From an uncultured SAR86 cluster bacterium (GTDB lineage Bacteria; Pseudomonadota; Gammaproteobacteria; Magnimaribacterales; Magnimaribacteraceae): a stretch of 64,000 nucleotides of DNA. The stretch covers positions 31,651 through 95,650 of the forward strand of contig CALJVP010000009.1 of the NCBI GenBank assembly GCA_937773605.1. The letters are read 5' to 3'. The translations under genes and the position numbers were made by a program. Below the pieces are notes generated by a model. It did no database searches. It was not told the DNA's origin and worked only from the letters and a program-made list of their open reading frames with translations. Below, piece after piece: positions 1-10,854 of the stretch (position 1 is its first letter; each line of letters opens with the position of its first letter).

Positions 1-1866
1 CATGTACATCAATTGATCTGCAAAGATAACTGTTCTTTTTAGCCCAGCTTTTCGATACACAGTATCAATTAAGCTCGAAACCGACTTGCTATCTAAAGTC
101 CTGTTTACTAACTCAAAAGGCATGCCTTCAGGAAGCAGCTCATATAAAAGGGCTCTTCCAACTGTTGTGTCTAATATTTGGGTTGCTTCATCTTCGAGTT
201 TATTAGGCTTTAATCTAACTTTAATTTTAGCCTGCAAATCTACTGTGTTTGAGTAAAATGCTCTGCTAACTTCATTCACTGAGGACATTATTCTGCCTTC
301 TCCTTTAGCATTAATTTTTTCTCTAGACATATAATATATACCTAAAACAACGTCTTGCGATGGATCAATAATTGGCTTTCCGTTTGAAGGAGAAAGGATA
401 TTATTTGAAGCCATCATTAAAGCTCTGCATTCTAGCTGTGCTTCTATTGTCAGCGGTACGTGAACAGCCATCTGGTCACCGTCAAAATCTGCGTTATATG
501 CCTTACAGACCAATGGATGTAATTGAATGGCCTTACCTTCAACAAGAACTGGCTCGAATGCCTGGATACCTAATCTATGCAGTGTAGGCGCCCTATTAAG
601 CATAACTGGGTGTTCTCTTATTACTTCGTCAAGTATATCCCAAACTTCTGGCTCTTCTCTATCTACCATCCTCTTGGCTAGCTTTATTGTATTGGCAAGC
701 TCAAGTTGTTGTAATTTTCCAAAAACAAAAGGTTTAAATAACTCTAATGCCATTTTCTTAGGCAAGCCACACTGGTGCAGTCTCAAGGTGGGTCCTACAA
801 CAATTACTGATCTGCCAGAATAATCAACTCGTTTTCCAAGTAAGTTTTGTCTGAATCTTCCTTGCTTTCCTTTGATCATATCCGCCAAAGATTTCAGAGG
901 TCGTTTATTTGATCCAGTTACAGCTCTTCCTCTTCTGCCATTGTCTAAAAGGGCATCAACAGATTCTTGAAGCATCCTCTTTTCATTTCTAGTGATGATA
1001 TCCGGAGCATTAAGGTCCAGAAGTCTTTTAAGTCTATTATTTCTATTAATTACTCTCCTGTATAAATCATTTAGATCTGAAGTAGCAAACCTTCCTCCTT
1101 CCAATGGAACTAGGGGTCTTAAATCTGGCGGAAGAATAGGCAACACTTCCAGGACCATCCATTCAGGTCTATTTCCCGATTCATTAAAAGATTTTAATAG
1201 CTTCAACCTCTTTGCAAATTTCTTTAACTTAGCCTCGGATTTTGTTAGAGGCATCTCGTCTTGAATATCTTTAATTACACCTTCAAGATCTAGTTCTTTC
1301 AGAAGGGTTTGTATTGATTCAGCTCCCATACCAGCATCGAATTCATCTCCCCAAGTTTCTAAAGCTTCGTAATACTCTTCATCTGTTAGAAGCTGACAAC
1401 TTTCTAAATCTGTCATGCCGGGTTCAATTACTATGAAAGATTCGAAGTAAAGAACTCTTTCAAGATCTTTTAATGTTAGATCTAAAGCCAATGCTAGCCT
1501 TGAAGGTAAAGATTTTAAGAACCATATATGAGCTACAGGAGCTGCCAACTCTAAATGGCCCATTCTTTCTCTTCTAACTTTTGATAAAGTTACCTCAACA
1601 CCGCATTTCTCGCACACAACTCCTCTGTGTTTCATGCGTTTATATTTACCGCAAATACACTCGTAGTCTTTTATAGGACCAAAGATCTTCGAACAAAACA
1701 GACCATCACGTTCTGGCTTAAAAGTCCTATAATTTATAGTTTCAGGCTTCTTAACTTCGCCGTAAGACCATGACCGAATTTGCTGAGGGGATGCAAGACC
1801 AGCTCTAATTGAATTGTATTCAACTCCATGACCCTGTGTTCTTAATAAATCTACTAAGTCTTTCAA
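1..1866 (-). CDS. rpoC: DNA-directed RNA polymerase beta' subunit, N-terminal part (partial at window edge)
   Basis: Largest subunit of core RNA polymerase. It is absent from the ORF track because it runs off the left edge, but the minus strand reads open for 622 codons. The N-terminal zinc ribbon is intact (Cys70, 72, 85, 88 in [19 protein letters not shown]), and the catalytic Mg-binding motif NADFDGDQM is read near the window edge; the E. coli protein shows the same order. The start is a TTG at 1866, six bases after AGGAG and just downstream of the rpoB stop (TAG 1876-1878); no ATG fits the family N-terminus (LKDLVDLL..., compare MKDLLKFL). It is the last gene seen of the rplJL-rpoBC operon. 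Identity is certain; the C-terminal half lies outside the window. Confidence 0.97.
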   Translation of the reverse strand, partial: MKDLVDLLRTQGHGVEYNSIRAGLASPQQIRSWSYGEVKKPETINYRTFKPERDGLFCSKIFGPIKDYECICGKYKRMKHRGVVCEKCGVEVTLSKVRRERMGHLELAAPVAHIWFLKSLPSRLALALDLTLKDLERVLYFESFIVIEPGMTDLESCQLLTDEEYYEALETWGDEFDAGMGAESIQTLLKELDLEGVIKDIQDEMPLTKSEAKLKKFAKRLKLLKSFNESGNRPEWMVLEVLPILPPDLRPLVPLEGGRFATSDLNDLYRRVINRNNRLKRLLDLNAPDIITRNEKRMLQESVDALLDNGRRGRAVTGSNKRPLKSLADMIKGKQGRFRQNLLGKRVDYSGRSVIVVGPTLRLHQCGLPKKMALELFKPFVFGKLQQLELANTIKLAKRMVDREEPEVWDILDEVIREHPVMLNRAPTLHRLGIQAFEPVLVEGKAIQLHPLVCKAYNADFDGDQMAVHVPLTIEAQLECRALMMASNNILSPSNGKPIIDPSQDVVLGIYYMSREKINAKGEGRIMSSVNEVSRAFYSNTVDLQAKIKVRLKPNKLEDEATQILDTTVGRALLYELLPEGMPFELVNRTLDSKSVSSLIDTVYRKAGLKRTVIFADQLMYM

Positions 1867-1875
1867 TGTAATCTC

Positions 1876-4800
1876 CTAATCGTCTATTTGTTCTAAATCT
1901 AAATCTATGCCAAGAGATCTAATCTCTTTAGTAAGCACGTTAAAGGATTCTGGTATGCCCGGTTCCATTTCAAAATTACCATCCACCAGGTTCTTGTAAA
2001 CCTTAGTTCTTCCAGCAACATCATCAGATTTTACTGTAAGCATTTCTTGCAAAGTATGTGCTGCACCGTATGCCTCTAGAGCCCAAACTTCCATTTCTCC
2101 AAAACGCTGGCCACCAAATTGAGCCTTTCCGCCCAACGGCTGTTGGGTTACAAGGCTGTAACTGCCTGTCGATCTGGCATGCATCTTATCTTCTATTAAG
2201 TGGTTGAGTTTTAAGATATACATATATCCAATGGTGGTTTCTCTATCAAATTTTTCACCCGTTCTTCCGTCATAAAGTTGGGTTTGACCATTTCTTGGAA
2301 GGCCTGCAAGTTCAAGCATAGATTTGACTTCCTCTTCTTTAGCTCCATCAAATACTGGCGTTGCCATGGGAACTCCTTCTCTTAAATTAGAAGCCAGCTC
2401 CATTACCTCTATATCTTTAAGAGAACTCAGATCTTGCGATCCGTTCTTTTCATAGATATCTGACAACAATGGTTTTATTTCTGATGCCTTTAAGCCATCA
2501 TCTATCATCTGCCCTATTTTTTGACCAAGTTCTTTTGCTGCCCAACCTAGATGGGTCTCTAGGACCTGGCCGACATTCATCCTTGATGGCACTCCAAGTG
2601 GGTTTAAAACAATATCAACAGGCTCACCATTAACATCATAAGGCATATCTTCTACGGGCATAATTACTGAAATTACACCTTTATTTCCATGTCTCCCTGC
2701 CAATTTATCACCCGGTTGTATTCTTCTTTTAATCGCAAGGTAAACCTTAACAATTTTTAAAACTCCTGGAGCTAAATCATCTCCACCAGTGACTTTATCT
2801 TTTCGCTTCCCAAAGGCTAGATCAAGATCTTCTTTGTATTCTTTAAGGCTAGTTTCAATATTCTCTATTTGATTATTAGCACTTTCATTTGCCAGCCTAA
2901 TCTTGAACCAATCAGCCTTGTCTAATGCCTCTAGATCTGTTTGTTTAAGAGTGGAACCCTTAGTTAGTCCTTTGCCAGAAACTACTTTTTTACCGACAAG
3001 GATGTTCTCTAATCTAGAAAATGCTGCCTCTTCAAGAATTTTTAACTCGTCATCAATATCTTTTTGAATATAGGCTAATTGAGACTCCTCAATATCTTGC
3101 GTTCTTCCATCTTTTTCAATTCCGTCTCTTGTGAAAACATGAACATCAATTACCGTGCCATCAGCACCCGACGAAACTCTTAATGAGCTATCTTTAACAT
3201 CTGAAGCTTTTTCTCCAAATATAGCTCTAAGCAATTTTTCTTCAGGACTAAGTTGTGTTTCTCCTTTAGGAGTAACTTTTCCTACTAAAATGTCACCAGC
3301 CTTAACTTCTGCACCTATATAGACAATGCCGTCTTCATCTAATTTAGATAAAGCAGTGTCTCCAACGTTTGGAATATCAGCGGATATTTCTTCTGGTCCT
3401 AGTTTAGTATCCCTTGATACACAAGTTAGTTCTTGAATATGAATACTAGTAAACTTATCTTCTCTAACCAACCTATCTGAAATTAATATTGAATCTTCAA
3501 AGTTATAACCATGCCAGGGCATGAAAGCTATTCTTACATTCTGTCCTAAGGATAATTCTCCTAAATCAATAGAAGGACCGTCAGCAAGTATGTCATCTTT
3601 ATTGATCTTATCTCCAGCAGAAACGATTGGCCTTTGATTAATGCAAGTATTCTGATTAGACCTTGTATATTTGATGAGGTTATAGATATCCACACCTGAA
3701 TCCCCAGCTTGGATCTCTTTTTCATCAGCCCTTACAACTATGCGACTTGCATCTATAGTTTCAACCGTACCGCCTCTAAGAGCAGTTACACAAGAACCAG
3801 AATCTCTGGCTACTAATCTTTCTACACCAGTGCCTACAAGTGGTTTCTCTGCTTGTAAGGTAGGCACAGCTTGCCTCATCATATTAGAACCCATCAGAGC
3901 TCTATTTGCATCATCATGCTCTAAGAAAGGAATTAATGAAGCTGCCACTGAGAAAGCTTGTTGTGGAGAAACATCCATAAAATCTACTCTTTCAGGGGGC
4001 ATGAATGAAAACTCATTTTTATGTCTTACTGGAACTAAATCTTCTATAAATTTGTCATTTTTATCTAAAACAGCACTAGCCTGAGCTATAACGAAGTCCC
4101 CTTCTTCAATTGCAGATAAATAATGAAAGTCTAAGGAAACTTTACCGGATTCAACCTTTCTAAAGGGGCTTTCTAAAAAACCATATTCATTAGTTCTTGC
4201 ATAAGCCGCGAGTGAATTGATAAGACCAATATTTGGCCCTTCTGGAGTTTCAATTGGACACACTCTTCCATAATGGGTTGGGTGTACATCTCTTACTTCA
4301 AATCCAGCTCTTTCTCTAGTTAGACCACCCGGTCCTAATGCAGATACTCTTCTTTTATGAGTAACTTCAGAAAGAGGGTTGTTTTGATCCATGAATTGAG
4401 ACAATTGACTAGAGCCAAAGAACTCTTTCACTGCTGCGGAGACAGGCTTTGCATTTATTAAATCTTGTGGGCCTAACTCATCAGTTTCAGCAGTGGCTAG
4501 TCTTTCTCTAACTGCTCTTTCAACTCTAACTAGACCAATCCTGTACTGATTCGAAATCATTTCGCCGACAGATCTTATTCTTCTATTTCCTAAATGATCA
4601 ATATCGTCTACCTGACCTTTACCGTTGCGAATTGATACAAGAGTTTTTAGTGTATTGAGGATATCTTCATTTTCTAGAATGCTATTACCTTCCAAAACTT
4701 CATGTCCTAACCTTTTATTGAACTTCATTCTTCCTACAGCAGAAAGGTCATACCTTTCAGGGTTAAAAAATAAATTGGTAAATAAAGTTGTTGCAGCCTC

Positions 4801-5943
4801 TTTTGTTGGCGGTTCTCCTGGTCGCATCATTCTGTAGATTTCTACAAGAGCTTCAATTTCATTTGTAGTGGCATCAGCTCTCAATGTATCAGCCATGTAA
4901 GGCCCTGCTTCGATATCATTTATGTAAAGTGTTTCTATTTCGCTAAGATTTTGTGTTTCTAAAACCTCCATAGACTCTTCATCTATTAAAGTATTTGCTT
5001 CTAATATGATCTCACCAGTGGCTTTATCTAAAAGATCTTTAGCCATAACTTGGCCAAACATTGCCTCGCTAGGTAAATCTAAAGTTTTTAACTTAGCACT
5101 TTCTATTTTTCTAATATGTCTTGCGCTTATCCTCTCACCTTTCTTAAGTATCAGTTCGCCTTTAGCAACGATGTCTACGGGCGCTATTTTTCCCATTAAT
5201 CTTCTTGGGATTACTTGAAGCTGGAAGGTTCCATCTTTCTTAACTTTATAGTTTTCTGTTTCGTAGAACTTTTCTAGTATCTCTTGGTTGGTTAATTTCA
5301 GAGCCTTAAGGAGTATGGTGGCTAGTAGCTTTCTTCTTCTGTCTATTCTTACGTAAACTAGATCTTTAGCGTCAAACTCAAAATCTAACCACGAACCTCT
5401 ATAAGGTATAACTCTTGCACCATATAAAACTTTGCCTGAAGAATGACTTTTGCCTTTATCATGATCAAAAAATAAACCTGGAGATCTGTGAAGTTGAGAC
5501 ACCACGACTCTTTCTGTGCCGTTGATGATAAAGGTCCCATGCTCAGTCATAAGAGGAACAGTTCCCATATATACACTTTGAGATTTTCCTTCTTTTAATT
5601 TTCCTGAATCTTTGTCTATAAAGAAAAGGTCACAATTAATATGCAAAGGAATGTCATATGTAATACCTTTAAGCTTGCATTCTCGTTCATTAAAGACTGG
5701 TTCACCTAAGTCGTAGCCAGAAAACTCCATTCTGGCAAATCCATTATGGCTTTCGATAGGAAAAATTGAGTTTAAGACTTGTTCTAAGCCCTGATTAGCT
5801 CTTTTATCAGAGTCAATATCGCGTTGCAAAAAAGCATCATACGACTGAACCTGAGTTGCCAATAAATTTGGTAACTCCATAACGCTGGAGATTTTTTCAA
5901 AACTCCTTCTAACTCTTTTCTTCTCAGTGTATGAAAAACTCAT
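1876..5943 (-). CDS. rpoB: DNA-directed RNA polymerase beta subunit
   Basis: Second-largest core RNA polymerase subunit, 1355 aa (E. coli 1342). The rifampicin-pocket segment [19 protein letters not shown] followed by [13 protein letters not shown] is conserved, with the Asp, His and Ser positions in the susceptible form, so no classical rifampicin-resistance change is visible. The HGNKGV segment, the switch-region [15 protein letters not shown] and the C-terminal [13 protein letters not shown] clamp contact are all present. It lies 49 bases after rplL and 9 bases before rpoC on the same strand. I see no strong hairpin with a U-run between rplL and rpoB, so an E. coli-type attenuator is not evident there. 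Confidence 0.99.
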   Translation of the reverse strand: MSFSYTEKKRVRRSFEKISSVMELPNLLATQVQSYDAFLQRDIDSDKRANQGLEQVLNSIFPIESHNGFARMEFSGYDLGEPVFNERECKLKGITYDIPLHINCDLFFIDKDSGKLKEGKSQSVYMGTVPLMTEHGTFIINGTERVVVSQLHRSPGLFFDHDKGKSHSSGKVLYGARVIPYRGSWLDFEFDAKDLVYVRIDRRRKLLATILLKALKLTNQEILEKFYETENYKVKKDGTFQLQVIPRRLMGKIAPVDIVAKGELILKKGERISARHIRKIESAKLKTLDLPSEAMFGQVMAKDLLDKATGEIILEANTLIDEESMEVLETQNLSEIETLYINDIEAGPYMADTLRADATTNEIEALVEIYRMMRPGEPPTKEAATTLFTNLFFNPERYDLSAVGRMKFNKRLGHEVLEGNSILENEDILNTLKTLVSIRNGKGQVDDIDHLGNRRIRSVGEMISNQYRIGLVRVERAVRERLATAETDELGPQDLINAKPVSAAVKEFFGSSQLSQFMDQNNPLSEVTHKRRVSALGPGGLTRERAGFEVRDVHPTHYGRVCPIETPEGPNIGLINSLAAYARTNEYGFLESPFRKVESGKVSLDFHYLSAIEEGDFVIAQASAVLDKNDKFIEDLVPVRHKNEFSFMPPERVDFMDVSPQQAFSVAASLIPFLEHDDANRALMGSNMMRQAVPTLQAEKPLVGTGVERLVARDSGSCVTALRGGTVETIDASRIVVRADEKEIQAGDSGVDIYNLIKYTRSNQNTCINQRPIVSAGDKINKDDILADGPSIDLGELSLGQNVRIAFMPWHGYNFEDSILISDRLVREDKFTSIHIQELTCVSRDTKLGPEEISADIPNVGDTALSKLDEDGIVYIGAEVKAGDILVGKVTPKGETQLSPEEKLLRAIFGEKASDVKDSSLRVSSGADGTVIDVHVFTRDGIEKDGRTQDIEESQLAYIQKDIDDELKILEEAAFSRLENILVGKKVVSGKGLTKGSTLKQTDLEALDKADWFKIRLANESANNQIENIETSLKEYKEDLDLAFGKRKDKVTGGDDLAPGVLKIVKVYLAIKRRIQPGDKLAGRHGNKGVISVIMPVEDMPYDVNGEPVDIVLNPLGVPSRMNVGQVLETHLGWAAKELGQKIGQMIDDGLKASEIKPLLSDIYEKNGSQDLSSLKDIEVMELASNLREGVPMATPVFDGAKEEEVKSMLELAGLPRNGQTQLYDGRTGEKFDRETTIGYMYILKLNHLIEDKMHARSTGSYSLVTQQPLGGKAQFGGQRFGEMEVWALEAYGAAHTLQEMLTVKSDDVAGRTKVYKNLVDGNFEMEPGIPESFNVLTKEIRSLGIDLDLEQIDD

Positions 5944-5992
5944 AAATGCCCCTATCTAAAATTTAAAACAAACGGACCGGATTATGTTGAAA

Positions 5993-6379
5993 CTATTTAA
6001 GCTCTGCTTTAGCTCCAGCATCTTCAAGCTGCTTAAGATATTCTTCTGCTTCAGCTTTAACCACGCCTTCTTTGATTACAGAAGGTGCTGTATCAACTAA
6101 TCCTTTAGCATCTTTCAAGCCTAAACCAGTGATAGCTCTAACGGCTTTAATTACATCTACTTTCTTGTCTCCAACTTCAGCTAGATGAACATCAACTGGT
6201 GCGTCATCTTCTTCTGCGCCCGCATCACCACCGCCATCAGCAGCAGGTGCAGCAGCTGCAGCTACAGGTGCAGCGGCAGATACGCCAAATTTTTCTTCCA
6301 TTGCTTCAATAAGCTCGACTACGTCTATTACGCTCATTTCGGCTATTGCTTCTAATATCTCTTCTTTACTTAGTGCCAT
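5993..6379 (-). CDS. rplL: 50S ribosomal protein L7/L12
   Basis: Stalk protein of the large ribosomal subunit, present as dimers on L10, which recruits translational GTPases. The 128 aa show the N-terminal dimerisation helix ([33 protein letters not shown]), an Ala/Pro-rich hinge and the globular C-terminal domain with [19 protein letters not shown]. The hinge is longer and more acidic than in E. coli ([15 protein letters not shown]), which explains most of the extra seven residues. GGAG lies seven bases before the ATG. It follows rplJ by 34 bases, so the two are co-transcribed and probably share L10 autoregulation. Confidence 0.98.
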   Translation of the reverse strand: MALSKEEILEAIAEMSVIDVVELIEAMEEKFGVSAAAPVAAAAAPAADGGGDAGAEEDDAPVDVHLAEVGDKKVDVIKAVRAITGLGLKDAKGLVDTAPSVIKEGVVKAEAEEYLKQLEDAGAKAELK

Positions 6380-6413
6380 GATTTATTCTCCAATAAATTA
6401 TTTAGTTTAAAAA

Positions 6414-6947
6414 TTAAGATTCTGCCTGCTGTTTTTGTTCTTTAACCGCCTGCAAAGTTCTCACTAACTTTGAAGGAACTTGATTAAGAACAGAAACAAA
6501 CTTATTCATAGGTGCGTTCAGCATCCCAGCTAACTGAGCTAAAGCTTCATCTCTACTAGGCATATTTGCGATAGCAGATAACTTAGAAAGTTCTAATAAT
6601 GAATCGCCTAATGACAAACCCTTTACCTGAAAGTTCTTATTCACTTTAGTGAAGTTGTTAACTAATTTTGCTGCACTAGTTGGATCCTCTAAAGAGAAAG
6701 CAAGCATAGTGGGCCCTACTAATAAGTCTTCAAAACAAGAAAATTTAGTTTCACTTAAAGCTCTTTTTGCAAGAGTGTTACGAATAACTTTTAAGTGAAC
6801 AGCTGACGCTCTGGCTTCTGCTCTTAGCTGAGTCAACTCAGCTACTGAAGTGCCATGATAGTCAGCAGCAACTGCAGATACAGCTTTATTAGCTACATCT
6901 TGAAGTTCTTCAACTGCAATCTTCTTATCATCAATGCGCATTGGCAT
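6414..6947 (-). CDS. rplJ: 50S ribosomal protein L10
   Basis: Base of the ribosomal stalk; binds 23S rRNA helix 42-44 and several L7/L12 dimers. At 177 aa it is slightly longer than E. coli L10 (165 aa). The N-terminal rRNA-binding domain (AVAADYHGTSVAELTQLR) and the RNTLAKRAL segment are typical, followed by the helical L12-binding tail. The start ATG at 6947 follows a perfect AGGAGG with seven-base spacing; a second ATG two codons later is possible but less well placed. The 191-base upstream gap carries an L10-leader-like RNA (separate entry), so translation is probably self-repressed by the L10-L12 complex. Confidence 0.97.
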   Translation of the reverse strand: MPMRIDDKKIAVEELQDVANKAVSAVAADYHGTSVAELTQLRAEARASAVHLKVIRNTLAKRALSETKFSCFEDLLVGPTMLAFSLEDPTSAAKLVNNFTKVNKNFQVKGLSLGDSLLELSKLSAIANMPSRDEALAQLAGMLNAPMNKFVSVLNQVPSKLVRTLQAVKEQKQQAES

Positions 6948-7004
6948 CTTCTTATCCTCCTAATACCAAACTTACGTTCAGTATATTTTTGGAACGCAAA
7001 TCAA

Positions 7005-7105
7005 AAAAATTGATTGCACTCCATCTACGCAGGTTAATATTATTAAGTGAGAACAAATTTCTCACACCTACGGTCTTCGATGAATACGACAGAGTCGTAC
7101 CATAC
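7005..7105 (-). ncRNA. L10 leader (rplJ autoregulatory mRNA leader)
   Basis: Read on the minus strand, the leader contains GAAGACCGTAGGTG, then a stem (GTGAGAA...TTCTCAC), then CCTGCGTAGATGG. As I recall it, the E. coli rplJ leader has the same arrangement of GACCGTAGGTG and CCTGCGTAGACGG flanking a hairpin and forming the kink-turn bound by L10. A second hairpin (TACGAC TCT GTCGTA) precedes it. The position, about 60-155 bases before the rplJ start, also fits. The match is from memory of the family consensus; an Rfam covariance search would settle the exact limits. Confidence 0.75.
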
Positions 7106-7138
7106 TGAAGAAACCTTCCTATCTTTCTCAATGTCTAA

Positions 7139-7819
7139 TTAGATACTTAGAGAAGATAGATCTATCTCTACACCTGCTCCCATAGTGGAAGAAAGTGTAA
7201 TTTTTTTTATGAAAACTCCTTTCGCAGATGGTGGCTTATTTCTCTTTAAATCTTCTACAAGAGTTTCAAGATTCTGCTTAATTTGATCAGCGGTATAAGT
7301 TATATCGCCTATTCTTCCGTGGACTATTGCTCCTTTATCAGACCTGTAACGAATCTGACCTGATTTTGCATTCTTTACTGCTGTAGCAACATCCTTGGTA
7401 ACTGTTCCTGTTTTAGGGTTCGGCATTGTACCTTTTGGTCCTAAAACCTTTCCAAGTGGGCTTACAATCTTCATTGTATCTGGAGTTGCTATCACCACGT
7501 CGTAGTCTGCGTCTCCTCCTTTCATGGCCTCTGCTAAATCTTCCATGCCTACCACATCAGCACCTGCCTCTTTAGCTGCTGCTGCCATATCTCCTTCAAC
7601 AAAAACCGCTACTTTGCACGGTTTTCCTGAACCTGCTGGTAACAGCGTTGCCCCGCGCATATTTTGATCAGATTTTGAAGGGTCTATACCTAAATTAATA
7701 GCTGTATCAATGGCTTCATTAAATTTTACTTTAGGAGAGGATTGAAAGAAATCAATGGCCTCAGATATTTGGTATTTTCTTTGCTCCAACGTAGCAATGT
7801 TTTCTTGTCTTTTGCTCAT
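7139..7819 (-). CDS. rplA: 50S ribosomal protein L1
   Basis: L1 forms the mobile stalk next to the ribosomal E site and, in other gammaproteobacteria, represses its own operon mRNA. The 226 aa match the family length (about 230). Typical segments are PKVKFNEAIDTAINLGIDPSKSDQ, the GKVLGPKGTMPNPKTGTVT loop and the C-terminal STMGAGVEIDL. The ATG shares a base with the rplK stop (TAATG), so translation is coupled. The stop is followed by the L10 leader region. Confidence 0.98.
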   Translation of the reverse strand: MSKRQENIATLEQRKYQISEAIDFFQSSPKVKFNEAIDTAINLGIDPSKSDQNMRGATLLPAGSGKPCKVAVFVEGDMAAAAKEAGADVVGMEDLAEAMKGGDADYDVVIATPDTMKIVSPLGKVLGPKGTMPNPKTGTVTKDVATAVKNAKSGQIRYRSDKGAIVHGRIGDITYTADQIKQNLETLVEDLKRNKPPSAKGVFIKKITLSSTMGAGVEIDLSSLSI

Positions 7820-8247
7820 TATCCTTCTACCTCTATTCCTGCACTTCTAGCACTGCCTGATAACGTTCTAACGGCTGCATCCATATCAGCTGCTGTTAGA
7901 TCAGGATCTTTAATTTTTGCTATTTCTTCCAGCTGAGCTCTTTTTACTTTTCCAACCTTTAAGCTGTTTGGGGTTCCACTGCCTTTAGGTATGCCTGCAG
8001 CTTTCTTTAGAAGAACAGCAGCTGGCGTGGTCTTGATGATAAAGTCAAAACTCTTATCTTCGTAAACGGTGATTACAACTGGACAAGGCATTCCTTGTTC
8101 CATTTCTTTTGTCCTTGCATTGAATGCATTACAAAAATCCATCAAAGCCAATCCGTGCTGACCTAAAGCTGGCCCAACAGGTGGGCTTGGAGAAGCTGCA
8201 CCGGCAGGGACTTGAAGTTTTATATAAGTAGTAATTGCTTTTGCCAT
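7819..8247 (-). CDS. rplK: 50S ribosomal protein L11
   Basis: L11 binds the 23S GTPase-centre RNA and is needed for RelA activation. At 142 aa it has the family length. The Pro-rich N-terminal linker ([22 protein letters not shown]), the CNAFNARTK helix and the RNA-binding C-terminal domain with [13 protein letters not shown] are visible. Start and stop codons of neighbours overlap on both sides (TAATG with nusG upstream and rplA downstream), which suggests tight translational coupling of nusG-rplK-rplA. Confidence 0.98.
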   Translation of the reverse strand: MAKAITTYIKLQVPAGAASPSPPVGPALGQHGLALMDFCNAFNARTKEMEQGMPCPVVITVYEDKSFDFIIKTTPAAVLLKKAAGIPKGSGTPNSLKVGKVKRAQLEEIAKIKDPDLTAADMDAAVRTLSGSARSAGIEVEG

Positions 8248-8780
8248 TATCCTTTCTCTATCTGATTAAATTGAAGTTCTACTGGCGTGGAGCGACCAAA
8301 AATTAAAACAGCAACGCGAACTTTACTTTTTTCGTAGTTCACTTCTTCTACTACCCCACTGAAATCATTAAAGGGTCCATCAACCACTCTTACCATTTCT
8401 CCCGGTTCAAAAGAAATTTTAGGTTTAGTTATATCCGAGCCTTGTTCTAATTGTTGCATGATGCCTTCAGCCTCTTTGTTAGAAAGAGGGGATGGTTTGT
8501 CTTTGGTTCCACCTATGAAGCCCATCACTCTTGGTGTGTCTTTTACTAAGTGCCAACTATCATCATTTAATTCCATGCTAACGAGTACGTAACCGGGGAA
8601 AAATTTTCTTTGTGTCTTTCTTTCTTGACCGCCTTTCATTTCAACAACTTCTTCGGAGGGAACCATTATTTCTCCAAAAAGCTCTTCCATGCCCAATCTT
8701 TCTATTCTTTCCAATAGCGCCTCGCGGACTTTATTCTCATATCCTGAGTAAGCATGAACTACGTACCACTGTTTATTCAT
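8247..8780 (-). CDS. nusG: Transcription termination/antitermination factor NusG
   Basis: NusG binds RNA polymerase and couples it to Rho or to ribosomal protein S10. The ORF track begins at 8810, but the family start is the internal Met at 8780 ([18 protein letters not shown]); the longer form would overlap the secE stop, and the bases AGG lie seven before this ATG. That gives 177 aa (E. coli 181). The NGN domain occupies roughly residues 3-115 with [12 protein letters not shown] and RVMGFIGG, and the C-terminal KOW domain holds [24 protein letters not shown]. Located directly after secE. Confidence 0.97.
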   Translation of the reverse strand: MNKQWYVVHAYSGYENKVREALLERIERLGMEELFGEIMVPSEEVVEMKGGQERKTQRKFFPGYVLVSMELNDDSWHLVKDTPRVMGFIGGTKDKPSPLSNKEAEGIMQQLEQGSDITKPKISFEPGEMVRVVDGPFNDFSGVVEEVNYEKSKVRVAVLIFGRSTPVELQFNQIEKG

Positions 8781-8782
8781 TG

Positions 8783-9142
8783 TTAACCTAAAATTTGAGC
8801 TGTGGCCCAACCAAATAAAGAATCAAGACCCCATAAAACTAATGCTGCAATGGTGATAGCAACTAACACGATCAAAGTGGTCTGGATGAGCTCAACTCTT
8901 GTAGGCCATACAACTCTTCGTATTTCTGTTCGGGATTCTAAAACTATTTTTAATGTTTCCCTACCTTCAGTTGTTGTTGTTGCTACAAAAAGTCCTAAAC
9001 CAGAGACTACTATTACACCTATGACTCTATAGAGTAGAGGCTCCTCAACAAAAGCAGAATTTCCATACACAGCAATGCCTATAAGGGCAATACCCACAAA
9101 CCAACGGATATAATTCTGCATATTTATATTCTTACTTTCCAT
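8783..9142 (-). CDS. secE: Preprotein translocase subunit SecE
   Basis: Essential small subunit of the SecYEG channel in the inner membrane. The 119 aa show three hydrophobic segments (about residues 10-30, 37-56 and 90-113), as in the three-helix E. coli form of 127 aa. The conserved cytoplasmic amphipathic helix and motif before the last helix are present ([21 protein letters not shown]). The gene lies between tRNA-Trp and nusG, the usual gammaproteobacterial position. Confidence 0.96.
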   Translation of the reverse strand: MESKNINMQNYIRWFVGIALIGIAVYGNSAFVEEPLLYRVIGVIVVSGLGLFVATTTTEGRETLKIVLESRTEIRRVVWPTRVELIQTTLIVLVAITIAALVLWGLDSLFGWATAQILG

Positions 9143-9172
9143 TAAAACGAAAAAGCTTCAAAGCGGTCCAAG

Positions 9173-9248
9173 TGGCAGGCCAGGAGGGAATCGAACCCCC
9201 AACCTATGGTTTTGGAGACCATCGCTCTGCCAATTGAGCTACTGGCCT
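9173..9248 (-). tRNA. tRNA-Trp (anticodon CCA)
   Basis: A 76-base cloverleaf with encoded CCA. The acceptor AGGCCAG pairs with CTGGCCT, the anticodon loop is CTCCAAA, and the T arm is GGGGGTTCGATTCCCTC. The first two mature bases (A, G at 9248, 9247) are also the last two bases of the tuf stop codon TAG, so 5' processing would cut inside that stop codon (see findings). Confidence 0.98.
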
Positions 9249-10431
9249 ATTCTATAATTTTCGTTACAACTCCTGAACCTACAGTTCTTCCACCTTCTCT
9301 AATAGCAAATTTCATGCCGTCTTCCATTGCAACAGGAGAAATTAATTCAACTGTCATATCAATATTATCTCCAGGCATTACCATTTCTACTCCTTCAGGT
9401 AACTCTACTGCGCCAGTTACGTCAGTTGTTCTAACATAGAATTGTGGTCTGTAACCTTTAAAGAATGGGGTATGTCTTCCACCTTCCTCTTTTGAAAGCA
9501 CATAAACGGTTGCTTCAAATTTAGTGTGGGGGTTAATAGCACCAGGCTTAGTTAAGACTTGCCCTCTTTCTACTTCATCTCTTTGAGTTCCTCTAAGCAA
9601 GATACCGACATTTTCTCCAGCCTTTCCTTCATCAAGAAGTTTTCTGAACATTTCTACACCAGTACAAACTGTCTTCTGAGTGTCTCTTATACCGACGATC
9701 TCAATCTCTTCGTTGACTTTGATTTCACCTCTTTCGATTCTTCCTGTAACTACAGTTCCTCTGCCTTGAATAGTGAATATATCTTCAATTGGCATTAAGA
9801 AAGGCTTATCAAGGTCTCTTTCAGGCATAGGTATGAAAGAATCTAAAGCTGCTACTAATTCAGTGATTTTTGCAGTGTATTCAGCATCGCCTTCAAGCGC
9901 TTTAAGAGCAGATCCAACAATTACCGGAGTGTCATCCCCAGGGAAGTCATATTCCGATAGAAGTTCTCTTACTTCCATTTCTACTAACTCTATTAGCTCT
10001 TCATCATCAACCATGTCTGCCTTATTAAGAAAAACAACAATATGAGGAACACCTACCTGTCTTGCCAGTAGAATGTGCTCTCTTGTTTGAGGCATAGGGC
10101 CATCAGCGGCATTAACAACCAATATAGCTCCGTCCATTTGAGCCGCTCCCGTGATCATATTCTTAATATAATCAGCGTGACCTGGGCAATCTACGTGAGC
10201 GTAATGACGATCTTCGGAATCATACTCTACGTGCGAAGTAGATATAGTAATTCCACGTTCCTTTTCTTCAGGAGCATTATCAATGCCATCAAAGGCAACT
10301 GCATCTCCACCTAAAGCTTCAGCTTGAACTTTCGTTATAGCTGCTGTTAATGTTGTTTTACCGTGATCAACGTGACCAATTGTTCCTACGTTGACATGAG
10401 GTTTAATCCTCTCAAATTTTTCTTTAGCCAT
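9247..10431 (-). CDS. tuf: Elongation factor Tu
   Basis: GTPase that delivers aminoacyl-tRNA to the ribosome; 394 aa, exactly the family length. The G motifs are intact: GHVDHGKTT (P-loop), the RGITI switch I region, DCPGHAD and NKAD. Domain 2 and 3 segments such as [12 protein letters not shown] and [15 protein letters not shown] are canonical. It is read from a promoter upstream of tRNA-Thr and leads into tRNA-Trp and secE. The stop TAG at 9249-9247 overlaps the mature tRNA-Trp sequence by two bases. Only one tuf gene is seen in this window; a second elsewhere cannot be excluded. Confidence 0.99.
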   Translation of the reverse strand: MAKEKFERIKPHVNVGTIGHVDHGKTTLTAAITKVQAEALGGDAVAFDGIDNAPEEKERGITISTSHVEYDSEDRHYAHVDCPGHADYIKNMITGAAQMDGAILVVNAADGPMPQTREHILLARQVGVPHIVVFLNKADMVDDEELIELVEMEVRELLSEYDFPGDDTPVIVGSALKALEGDAEYTAKITELVAALDSFIPMPERDLDKPFLMPIEDIFTIQGRGTVVTGRIERGEIKVNEEIEIVGIRDTQKTVCTGVEMFRKLLDEGKAGENVGILLRGTQRDEVERGQVLTKPGAINPHTKFEATVYVLSKEEGGRHTPFFKGYRPQFYVRTTDVTGAVELPEGVEMVMPGDNIDMTVELISPVAMEDGMKFAIREGGRTVGSGVVTKIIE

Positions 10432-10465
10432 TTCTTTTTCCTAAATATAAAAATTATTATTACTT

Positions 10466-10541
<76 letters not shown>

Positions 10542-10662
10542 AAAAAACCAGGTTTTTACTAACTCTTAGGGGTAAAAAAATTTTTATCATAAGGAACACA
10601 AGCTATTAACTTTTGTTAACTTATATGACTAAACCTGCCTACTACCCAAAGCTCGGTGCGCA

Positions 10663-10691
10663 ATTAAAGTATTTTTACCCCATGATTGCAA
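10663..10691 (-). promoter_or_regulatory. Candidate sigma-70 promoter for tRNA-Thr/tuf
   Basis: On the minus strand TTGCAA, a 17-base spacer and TTTAAT are followed at once by a GC-rich discriminator (TGCGCACC). Such discriminators are known from stringently controlled stable-RNA promoters. Transcription would begin about 115 bases before tRNA-Thr and could run through tuf. Confidence 0.5.
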
Positions 10692-10748
10692 GCTTTTTAA
10701 GACTTTTAAGCTTATTTTTAGTATTACGCCTAAGGACAATTTTCAAGA

Positions 10749-10833
10749 TGGTGGAGGAGGCTGGATTCGAACCAACGTACTCAGAGAGAACAGATTTACA
10801 GTCTGCCGCCTTTAACCACTCGGCCACTCCTCC
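10749..10833 (-). tRNA. tRNA-Tyr (anticodon GTA)
   Basis: An 85-base class II tRNA with encoded CCA. The acceptor GGAGGAG pairs with CTCCTCC, the anticodon loop is CTGTAAA, and a long variable arm (CTCTCTGAGTACG region) is present as expected for bacterial tRNA-Tyr. It is followed about 205 bases later by tRNA-Thr; the tRNA-Gly gene often found between them is missing here. Confidence 0.97.
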
Positions 10834-10854
10834 GTAACCTTGAAATAGCGCGCA

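Noticed and set aside
372-1264. Three plus-strand ORFs (71, 98, 90 aa) in the first 1.3 kb
   Set aside because: They are antisense shadows of rpoC, which reads open across the whole region with family motifs.
3740-5218. Plus-strand ORFs of 114, 70 and 70 aa inside rpoB
   Set aside because: Antisense to a fully conserved gene; low-complexity Ser/Leu composition typical of shadows.
5944-5992. Attenuator between rplL and rpoB
   Set aside because: Only a very short CGGACCG palindrome is present, with no U-run.
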